Below, piece by piece: positions 15,526 to 20,967 of a stretch of DNA of 20,967 nt; position 1 is the stretch's first letter, and every line of letters starts with the position of its first letter. The notes under the pieces are model-generated. The model ran no database searches. It was not told the origin of the DNA and saw only the letters and a program-made list of their open reading frames with translations. The position numbers and the translations under genes were made by a program. The stretch is taken from NCBI GenBank assembly GCA_002501885.1, contig DAON01000071.1:13955-34921 (forward strand). The letters run 5' to 3'. This DNA comes from Euryarchaeota archaeon UBA220. Its GTDB lineage: Archaea > Thermoplasmatota > Poseidoniia > Poseidoniales > Thalassarchaeaceae.

Positions 15526-18500
15526 TCACTCTTCCTCTTGCGAGGGTTCTGTGCTGGTTTCCTTCACAGGTCTGGGCCTCTTCTTTTTACCCTGTGGAGG
15601 CTTCCTTCTCTTGCCCTTTGGTGGTTTTCTCTTGCCTCTCTTCTGGGGTTTTGGCTTCTTCTGAGATTGCATAATTATAGCGGCTACTGCTAGCACCAAA
15701 ACTCCTCCAATAATGGCAATCATGGGGAATTCTGCCTCGTCTTCAATGCAACTGGTCATTCCTATATCTGGCTGGCTGAATCCATCGGGACAAGCTGTCT
15801 GACTAATTGCAGCTGAGTCCTCAACATAGTGATCTATGGCCGCATAGGTGCAACCCATTCTTCCAGAGATTGGTTGATACGAACCTGGGTTACAAGCCGT
15901 CTGTGAGGTAGCTCCGCCGGTTGCAACGAAATAACCGGGGTCGGATTTCATGCACTCGCTTTGACCTGCTGATGGTTGGTAGGTTCCCACTTCACAGGGG
16001 GTTTGAGATACGGAGCCTTGGGCTGAAGCATAGTGTCCTTGATCGGTATCCAAGCATGTGGATTGGGCCTCTTCTGGTTGGTAGGTTCCTTCATCACAAG
16101 GAGTAGAAGCGGTGGCCCCTTCATTGTCCACATACCTGCCCTTCTCGGCTGGAAAGCAAGAATCCTTGCCGGTTGATGGTTGGTAGGTTCCCACTTCACA
16201 GGGAATTTGTTCTACAGTAGCAAGTTCAGAAGCATAGTGGCCAGAATCCACCTCAATGCAAGAAGTTGAGGAAGGTTCATTCTGGTAGGTGCCCAAAGCA
16301 CATGGCGTCTGCTCGGTTTCTGCCGACCAATCCGTGTAATATCCAGGAGAGTTTGCAGTACAATCAGAGGCCCCTGCTTCTGACTGATGGGTTCCGGGAA
16401 GGCATGCCTCTTGGCTTGTCGCACCCTCTTCAGAAACGGAATAACCGGGGTCGGCGTCTTTGCACTCCGCTGTACCTTCACTAGGTGCATATGTTCCTGC
16501 AGAGCACGGAGATTGAGAAGTACTGGCAGGACCTGTGGCATAATAACCGGGGTCAGAATCTATGCATCCAGTCGCACCAGAATCGGATTGGTAAGTGCCC
16601 CCTGGGCAAGCCACAGGGTCAGCAGATCCGGATTGTGATGTGTAATACCCTGGTTCGTTAATCAGACAGTCTGTCATGCCCATAGAAGGCTGATTAAATC
16701 CGGGTGAACAGGGAATTTGTTCAGTTCCCGCTGTAGTTGGAACATAATGGCCAGCATCGGCCTCATCACAAGAATCGAATCCTCTCCTATCTGCATAAGT
16801 TCCTGGCTCGCACTCAAGTTGTTGGGTAGAGCCTTCGCCCGGAGCATAGTGGCCCTCGGATGCCGAGAAGCAACTTGTTTGGCCACTTATTGGCTGGTAG
16901 AACCCGGGGGCACAAGGAATCTGACTCGACTGCATCTGGACCAAAACAAAGTGTCCCGGGTCGGCATCTAAACAGGATGATCCGCTATAATTCGGCTGAT
17001 AGGTACCCGGAGCGCATGGATTCTGAGAAATGCTTCCTGATTGGGCCGAGTAATTGCCGGGTGTGGCTTCTACACACGATGTTTGTCCGACATCTGGTTG
17101 GTAAGTTCCTGGAGAGCATGCTGTCTGTTGTTCAGAACCTAATTGATCAGTATAGTATCCTGAATCTGTCAGATAGCAAGAATCCTGTCCAGAGAATGGT
17201 TGGTAAGTTCCATTAGCACAAGGAGTCTGTTCTGTAGAGCCGTTATTGGCTACATAATGTCCGGGCGACGCATCTACGCATTCGTATCCTACTAGGTAGT
17301 TTCCAACAGTACAGACCGGAGGAGGATAAGGAGTAGAGTCGAAGATAGAAAGAATTCCATCATCATCGTGATCTCTCTCTCCGAGTAATCCATGCAGACC
17401 ACCACTAGTCTGACTACTGCTAGTTAGATTCACCCAAGCAGGTATGTCTGAGTCAGTCTCGATTCCGATTCCTAGTCTTCCTCCATAGTGACTACCCCAA
17501 CAGTAAACTGAACCATTGGTTAGCATACCACAGGTGTGGTTGTACCCGGTAGAAATTGCAGCGAAAGAGTGGTTGCCTGCTACCTGTATAGGTACATTGG
17601 AATTGTTTGTCGTATTATCTCCCAGTTGACCATATGAGTTATTTCCCCAGCAAACCGCGCTGTTGTCATCCAAAACTGCACAGGCGTGATATTGTCCGGA
17701 ATCTAGAGAGATTGCGGTTCTTCCAGCCGGCAGAGCTGTGTAGGCAGCAGTTGAATTCGAAGAAGTGTAAGTTCCATCCCCGAACTGCCCCATATCATTC
17801 AAACCCCAACAAGCAACACTGCCATTGTCAAGAATTGCACATGTTGAATTGGTACCTACAGCAAGTGCGGCGAGTGTCCTGTTCTGAGGAATAACGGTTA
17901 ATGGAGTCGGTACATTCCTATGAGTATCTGTACCATCGCCTAGTTGTCCATTTTCGTTGTATCCCCAGCACATTCCGCTTCCGTTTTCTAGAATCACACA
18001 ACTGGAGTCGCCGCCAAGATTGACAGCAACAGCAGTTTGATTCTGAGGCAGGGGGATTAGTGTAGGAAAGCCGGCATCTACATGTTCATCCCCGATTGAA
18101 GCATTGTTTCCTACTTGGCCATTGAGATTATCTCCCCAGCAGTATAGATTTAGATCATCGTATATCGAACATGTATGATGGTATCCCGCAGCGATCTCGA
18201 TTGGGGTAACATTGCCCATTACTGCAAGGAATGGTTCGGTATGCCAACCCCAGTGAGCTCCATGGCCGAGTTGACCGTGAAATGCTTCGCCCCAGCATTT
18301 GACTGCGTAATCTGTCATGATGGTGCAAGAATGGTGTCCAAATGAGGCGGTTTCTATTGCAAGATAGGAACCGCCATCGGCGCTGAGAGTAACATCCGAG
18401 GGTGTCCAGTATTCTGTCCATAAAGCGCCATTTCCTAGGAATCCTTGACCAGCGTCACCCCAGCACTTCATAGTAGAATCCGACAAGATAGCGCAGGTGT

Positions 18501-18717
18501 GTTGGTAGGAGCTAGTCAGAGAAGTTACAGAGTAAATTGATCCGTCTTGGAATCCAGGGATATTGATATTCGAATTCGAATGTGTCTCAATTGAGACTTC
18601 TTCTGCAGGTAGTTCCTTTCTTTCATCTGAGTCCATCGAGATGGATGCAGACATTCCTAGAAGTAGAATCACTAAGGTTACTGAGATGCAAACTCGTCTA
18701 ACTTTGGCAGGGCTCAT
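15526..18717 (-). CDS. Giant surface protein: RCC1 propeller, 16 GCC2/GCC3-type cysteine repeats, C-terminal membrane anchor
   Basis: 1063 residues. N-terminal signal sequence (VCISVTLVILLLGMSASIS). Residues about 62-440 hold seven RCC1-type repeats of the form HTCAIL...VKCWG...GQLGDG, enough for one seven-bladed propeller, each with a Cys pair that could form a disulfide. A short Asp-rich segment (DHDDDGILSIFDSTPYPPP, about 448-467) resembles a thrombospondin type-3/calcium loop. From C469 come 16 units of the type CxxGTYQPxxGxxSC...GYY: the first is short (31 residues), fourteen are exactly 34 residues (500-975), the last is cut off. A single membrane helix follows (about 999-1016), then a strongly basic Lys/Arg/Pro tail and an acidic end. 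This is the layout of a type I surface protein with a cytoplasmic tail. Adhesion, ligand recognition or cell-envelope roles are plausible; none is proven. Confidence 0.85.
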   Translation of the reverse strand: MSPAKVRRVCISVTLVILLLGMSASISMDSDERKELPAEEVSIETHSNSNINIPGFQDGSIYSVTSLTSSYQHTCAILSDSTMKCWGDAGQGFLGNGALWTEYWTPSDVTLSADGGSYLAIETASFGHHSCTIMTDYAVKCWGEAFHGQLGHGAHWGWHTEPFLAVMGNVTPIEIAAGYHHTCSIYDDLNLYCWGDNLNGQVGNNASIGDEHVDAGFPTLIPLPQNQTAVAVNLGGDSSCVILENGSGMCWGYNENGQLGDGTDTHRNVPTPLTVIPQNRTLAALAVGTNSTCAILDNGSVACWGLNDMGQFGDGTYTSSNSTAAYTALPAGRTAISLDSGQYHACAVLDDNSAVCWGNNSYGQLGDNTTNNSNVPIQVAGNHSFAAISTGYNHTCGMLTNGSVYCWGSHYGGRLGIGIETDSDIPAWVNLTSSSQTSGGLHGLLGERDHDDDGILSIFDSTPYPPPVCTVGNYLVGYECVDASPGHYVANNGSTEQTPCANGTYQPFSGQDSCYLTDSGYYTDQLGSEQQTACSPGTYQPDVGQTSCVEATPGNYSAQSGSISQNPCAPGTYQPNYSGSSCLDADPGHFVLVQMQSSQIPCAPGFYQPISGQTSCFSASEGHYAPGEGSTQQLECEPGTYADRRGFDSCDEADAGHYVPTTAGTEQIPCSPGFNQPSMGMTDCLINEPGYYTSQSGSADPVACPGGTYQSDSGATGCIDSDPGYYATGPASTSQSPCSAGTYAPSEGTAECKDADPGYSVSEEGATSQEACLPGTHQSEAGASDCTANSPGYYTDWSAETEQTPCALGTYQNEPSSTSCIEVDSGHYASELATVEQIPCEVGTYQPSTGKDSCFPAEKGRYVDNEGATASTPCDEGTYQPEEAQSTCLDTDQGHYASAQGSVSQTPCEVGTYQPSAGQSECMKSDPGYFVATGGATSQTACNPGSYQPISGRMGCTYAAIDHYVEDSAAISQTACPDGFSQPDIGMTSCIEDEAEFPMIAIIGGVLVLAVAAIIMQSQKKPKPQKRGKRKPPKGKRRKPPQGKKKRPRPVKETSTEPSQEEE
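15793..17220 (-). repeat. Fourteen consecutive 102-bp coding repeats (34-residue GCC2/GCC3-type units)
   Basis: Counting residues, repeats 2 to 15 all start with Cys and are exactly 34 residues long, so 14 x 102 = 1428 bp without a single insertion or deletion. Core pattern: C-x2-G-T-Y-Q-P-x2-G-x3-C, then DPGYY or DxGHY, then G-S/A-T-x-Q-x-P/A. A shorter copy precedes the array (17221-17313) and a truncated copy follows (to about 15733). Confidence 0.9.
17398..18534 (-). repeat. Seven RCC1-type coding repeats
   Basis: Seven copies of a roughly 50-residue unit containing HxCxIL-x5-CWGxNxxGQLGxG are visible, with CWG at each copy. The copy number equals the blade number of the RCC1 propeller. 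Each copy carries a Cys about 9-10 residues before the CWG cysteine, consistent with one disulfide per blade. Confidence 0.85.
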
Positions 18718-18740
18718 GGGACTTTGACATCAATAGAGAG

Positions 18741-18748
18741 TATTAACG
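18741..18748 (-). promoter_or_regulatory. Possible TATA-like box of the giant surface-protein gene
   Basis: On the minus strand this reads CGTTAATA, centred about 26 bp before the ATG at 18717. That spacing would place transcription start at or next to the ATG, that is, a leaderless message; no Shine-Dalgarno sequence is seen before this ATG, in agreement. No experimental support. Confidence 0.35.
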
Positions 18749-18770
18749 GTTATTCCGTATACTGCTTGAC

Positions 18771-18783
18771 AATAAAAAAAATC
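18771..18783 (+). promoter_or_regulatory. A-rich promoter-like element for the aminotransferase gene
   Basis: An AATAAAAAAAATC tract lies 60 bp before the preferred ATG at 18843, in the divergent gap between the surface-protein and aminotransferase genes. If used as a TATA element, transcription would begin near 18800-18810 with a short leader. Its match to the archaeal TATA consensus is only fair. Confidence 0.3.
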
Positions 18784-18842
18784 AGTACGGTCAAACTAAT
18801 TTGTATCCAGCCCCACGGGAGCCTGTGTCAGACGGAAGCGGT

Positions 18843-20105
18843 ATGCCAGAGCAAGTGGAATCATTCCTGTCCGATAACTGCCCTCCTATGGGAATTTACG
18901 AGACTCTGTACGCTTTCCGAGACACCTTTGGTAGTTTTATGGGAACTGAAGGAACGCATCCTTGGTCGCAGGGATTTCCTCTGACAACTCCTTTGGAGAA
19001 GTTCGGTGGACCTCCGCTGCCAGATAGCGTGGATGTCACTTGGGAAGATCGATTCTACCCCAAGGCATGGGGGCATCCTGAGTTACGTGAGGCAATAGTC
19101 GACTTCTACAACTCACGCTACGGTTCCAGCATCACTCCAGAGAATGTGATGGTGTTTGCCGGGGGCAGGCCAGGAATCTACACTGTGATGGCTTTCCTTA
19201 AGGAGCATATCAAGGTCAGGATTGGAAATATCGAGTGGCCTGCCTATCTGGATATTATGACTCAGACAAATACTGAGTACGAAATTGTGCCCTTCACCAA
19301 GGAGAATGGTTTCCATCCACTCAATTCGGAATATTTTGACCGAACTGGGGTCGATGAGGGAACTGGTTTGATGCCAGTCATCTCCAATCCCCAGAACCCA
19401 TCGGGGCAGACCCGTCACGGAGAAGAACTCAGGGAACTAATTGAGATAGCTGAACAACCGGGTAACGGGATATTACTAGATGAGGCCTACGAGATGTTTC
19501 ACTCGCCTTCAGTTAGTGGCATCGAGTTTGTGAAAGATCTGGATAATAGCAATGTATTCCTTGCCGGAGCCTGTACTAAGGGATTGCAGTCTCCTGGAAT
19601 TCGCATAGGATGGATTATTGCGAGTAAGACCAATATCGAGACAATGGCGAATTACTCTAGTTTCGGAATGGGAGGAGTTAGTCACCCTTCACAGCATTAT
19701 GCAGTCATGCTACTCCAGCCTGATAGGGTAAAGAAAGCAAGGAAGGCAGTTGAGGAGCATTACAACTGGCAGCGAGAGAGGTATGGTAAGGCATTCGAAG
19801 AGATGGGTTTGGGAGTATACACTGGTGATGGTGGATTCTATCATTGGCTCGAATTACCCGAGGGTATGACCAGTGATGAATTGAATAAGCGGTTGTTTAG
19901 ACGGGGTGCAGCAATTCTGTGCGCTTCTGATTGTGATATGGCTCGACCACATTCTAAGGATCCAAGCTACAAAACTCCGTATTCTCGCTTCTTCCGCTTC
20001 TCATTCGGGCCTTTGTTGCCCGAGACATTCGAGTCTGACATACAACTGTTTAGAGAAGTATACGAAGAATACAAGAAGGATGTATTTAGAACTGATAATC
20101 TATAA
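18843..20105 (+). CDS. PLP-dependent class I/II aminotransferase
   Basis: 420 residues from ATG 18843 (MPEQVESFLSDNCPP); a TTG at 18801 would add 14 residues lacking family similarity. Fold-type I landmarks: cofactor-contact N185 in SNPQNPSGQ, D213 and Y216 in LLDEAYEMF, Schiff-base K246 in ACTKGLQSPG with R254 in GIRIGW, and a C-terminal arginine near 388 (SRFFRFSFGP) that binds the substrate carboxylate. It transfers an amino group between an amino acid and a 2-oxo acid in the cytoplasm; substrate range cannot be told from these motifs. It is divergent from the surface-protein gene and convergent with cysteine dioxygenase, 23 bp apart. Because cysteine sulfinate is transaminated by aspartate-type aminotransferases in other organisms, a link with the neighbour is possible but weakly supported. 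Confidence 0.85.
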   Translation: MPEQVESFLSDNCPPMGIYETLYAFRDTFGSFMGTEGTHPWSQGFPLTTPLEKFGGPPLPDSVDVTWEDRFYPKAWGHPELREAIVDFYNSRYGSSITPENVMVFAGGRPGIYTVMAFLKEHIKVRIGNIEWPAYLDIMTQTNTEYEIVPFTKENGFHPLNSEYFDRTGVDEGTGLMPVISNPQNPSGQTRHGEELRELIEIAEQPGNGILLDEAYEMFHSPSVSGIEFVKDLDNSNVFLAGACTKGLQSPGIRIGWIIASKTNIETMANYSSFGMGGVSHPSQHYAVMLLQPDRVKKARKAVEEHYNWQRERYGKAFEEMGLGVYTGDGGFYHWLELPEGMTSDELNKRLFRRGAAILCASDCDMARPHSKDPSYKTPYSRFFRFSFGPLLPETFESDIQLFREVYEEYKKDVFRTDNL

Positions 20106-20128
20106 TTATCAGACAAATGGAGCCTGTT

Positions 20129-20653
20129 TTACTCGGCTGGAGAGTAGATCTTGTAAGCATGCAAAGGTGGAGTATATACATGCAGATTAACCAATTCCGA
20201 GTCTGTATCATTTGAAACTCTGTGAATATCAGGTTCTTCTGCAGCACATACCTCTCCGGGCTGATAATGCCTGGTGTTTATCGGGCGTGCGAGTCCTTGT
20301 TCATTGGTCTCGTAAATTGTCTCAGTAGACACTCCATCGACGATTAGAAAGGCGCAGTCACTACCTACATGATCGTGGATTGGAGTATCCTGCCCAGGTG
20401 TCCAGCAAATTGCAACCAGCTCGTAGTGCTCCGATTTCTTGATTACATTTCTCTGGTAGCCATCATCGGCGTAGCCGATGCATCCTTTGAGTGCATCTAG
20501 ATTCACCTCGAGGTTGCTAAGGTGATTGTCCAGCTCTGCTAGACCTGGTCTACGATTAATGGAGTCTAGCCAACTTACCAGGCCTTTCAGGCCTGGGCAT
20601 TCTGAAAGGAGGTTGTCGCGGACCTCAGAATCGATGGCTACCTGCGTGACCAT
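20129..20653 (-). CDS. Cysteine dioxygenase (type I CDO, cupin)
   Basis: 174 residues from the ATG at 20653. CDO oxidises L-cysteine to cysteine sulfinate with non-haem iron. The three iron ligands are visible: H93 and H95 in TPIHDHVGSDC, and H144 in DIHRVSN. R68 (YQRNVI) corresponds to the substrate-binding Arg of animal CDO. C100, five residues after H95, and Y160 in LHVYTPPL correspond to the Cys-Tyr pair that forms a thioether crosslink in the mammalian enzyme. Upstream ATG 20737 is in frame but adds 28 residues with no family counterpart and spans a TATA-like stretch; starting at 20653 puts about 66 residues before YQRN, close to the animal enzymes. Related thiol dioxygenases (3-mercaptopropionate, cysteamine) are alternatives. 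Confidence 0.85.
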   Translation of the reverse strand: MVTQVAIDSEVRDNLLSECPGLKGLVSWLDSINRRPGLAELDNHLSNLEVNLDALKGCIGYADDGYQRNVIKKSEHYELVAICWTPGQDTPIHDHVGSDCAFLIVDGVSTETIYETNEQGLARPINTRHYQPGEVCAAEEPDIHRVSNDTDSELVNLHVYTPPLHAYKIYSPAE

Positions 20654-20696
20654 GCACTTCGAGACAGGGTCAGCCTCATGACGGTTTAGGTTTAGA

Positions 20697-20707
20697 TTGT
20701 AATATCT
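20697..20707 (-). promoter_or_regulatory. TATA-like element of the cysteine dioxygenase gene
   Basis: Minus strand reads GATATTACAAT, 44-54 bp before the preferred ATG at 20653. Transcription starting about 25 bp downstream would leave a leader of roughly 20-25 nt. Its presence supports the shorter start over the in-frame ATG at 20737. Confidence 0.35.
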
Positions 20708-20849
20708 GGTATTTTGTTTGGATTCGGTGCGTAGCACCGAGAATGTTAGGAAATCAAAATGTGCTAGTAGATATCAGGTGTTCTGCTGCACACCGGCTTA
20801 CGGAAAAATACGCAATTTAGGGGGTTCTTTTCCGGATTTCGTAGGATTC

Positions 20850-20858
20850 TATTATAAG
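20850..20858 (+). promoter_or_regulatory. TATA box of the right-edge gene
   Basis: TATTATAAG lies in an AT-rich stretch about 50-57 bp before the ATG at 20907. A transcription start about 25 bp downstream falls near 20880, at the edge of the 14-bp palindrome. Together with the Shine-Dalgarno sequence this makes a complete archaeal initiation region. Confidence 0.55.
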
Positions 20859-20880
20859 ATGTAGTGAAAGCCCGCGTTCA

Positions 20881-20894
20881 CTCACTATAGTGAG
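20881..20894. promoter_or_regulatory. Perfect 14-bp palindrome at the predicted transcription start, candidate operator
   Basis: CTCACTATAGTGAG is identical to its reverse complement. It lies between the TATA box and the start codon, and its right end overlaps the first bases of the Shine-Dalgarno sequence. A loopless palindrome of this size at the transcription start is typical of a dimeric repressor site. It could also be a coincidence. Confidence 0.5.
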
Positions 20895-20899
20895 GAGGA
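20892..20899 (+). promoter_or_regulatory. Shine-Dalgarno sequence of the right-edge gene
   Basis: GAGGAGGA ends 7 nt before ATG 20907 and decides that start. It shares three bases with the palindrome. Confidence 0.75.
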
Positions 20900-20906
20900 A
20901 ACAACA

Positions 20907-20967
20907 ATGGTTGATACAGACACAATGATGAATGAAATGGGCGGCGCCTTCATGGTATGCTGGCTTG
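20907..20967 (+). CDS. Start of an unknown gene, cut by the right edge
   Basis: Only 20 codons are present (MVDTDTMMNEMGGAFMVCWL). The last residues turn hydrophobic, so a membrane helix may begin here, but the family cannot be recognised. The reason to call it a gene is the well-placed TATA box, the strong Shine-Dalgarno sequence and the ATG. The 253 bp between the dioxygenase start and this ATG otherwise contain no gene I can support. Confidence 0.6.
   Translation, partial: MVDTDTMMNEMGGAFMVCWL

Noticed and set aside
15921..17216. Open frames antisense to or out of frame with the repeat-rich surface-protein gene
   Set aside because: They arise from the repeats and lack ribosome sites, domains or homologous motifs.
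15793..17220. Regular repeats that could be taken for a CRISPR array
   Set aside because: The period is 102 bp with no invariant repeat plus variable spacer, and the whole stretch is one open frame with conserved cysteines.
18801..18842. TTG start for the aminotransferase
   Set aside because: Adds 14 proline-rich residues with no family counterpart, while an ATG lies at 18843.
20654..20737. Longer dioxygenase start at 20737
   Set aside because: The added residues have no counterpart in the CDO family and span a TATA-like stretch.
1..20967. Mobile element, phage or integration site
   Set aside because: No transposase, integrase, terminal repeats or tRNA remnants are visible on either strand.

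Overview
The window looks like part of an archaeal chromosome, most plausibly a marine planktonic euryarchaeon of the Poseidoniia (Marine Group II/III) type. Evidence for archaea: the left edge carries the start of an archaeosine-synthase-type radical SAM gene, TATA-like boxes sit at plausible distances from starts, and one secreted protein ends in a PGF-CTERM-like tail. The lineage is my inference. Coding density is high: every gap is under 200 bp, and I see no tRNA, rRNA, insertion sequence or CRISPR array.

Layout. (1) 1-291, minus: 5' part of a RaSEA-like radical SAM gene. (2) 381-2729, plus: a tight three-gene unit with a membrane-anchored left-handed beta-helix acyltransferase (Pls/PosA-like C-terminal module) and two related cysteine-rich zinc proteins. 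The zinc proteins combine C-x9/10-C-x10-C-x2-H fingers with TFIIB-type zinc ribbons. (3) 2730-18717, minus: a long codirectional run. In transcription order it encodes a giant RCC1/GCC2-GCC3 surface protein, an L-threonine aldolase, a secreted thioredoxin-fold protein, an AddB-like nuclease, an AddA-like helicase-nuclease, an M20 metallopeptidase and an acidic coiled-coil protein. (4) 18843-20105, plus: a class I/II aminotransferase. (5) 20129-20653, minus: a cysteine dioxygenase. (6) 20907 to the right edge, plus: the start of a small unknown gene with a TATA box, a 14-bp palindrome and a strong Shine-Dalgarno sequence.

How the genes may work together. The AddA/AddB pair is translationally coupled and should form a double-strand-break resection complex. 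Unusually, both subunits carry a RecB-type nuclease with four cysteines placed for a 4Fe-4S cluster. The surface protein and the thioredoxin-fold protein are both exported and cysteine-rich, so a link through disulfide chemistry is possible, but the sequence does not prove it. Cysteine dioxygenase makes cysteine sulfinate, a known aminotransferase substrate, so the adjacent convergent aminotransferase could act downstream; this is speculative.

The items I consider most unusual are the paired zinc proteins, one of which has a hydrophobic segment inserted inside a zinc ribbon, next to the acyltransferase; the AddAB-like pair with two Fe-S nucleases; and the receptor-like protein with a strict 34-residue repeat.
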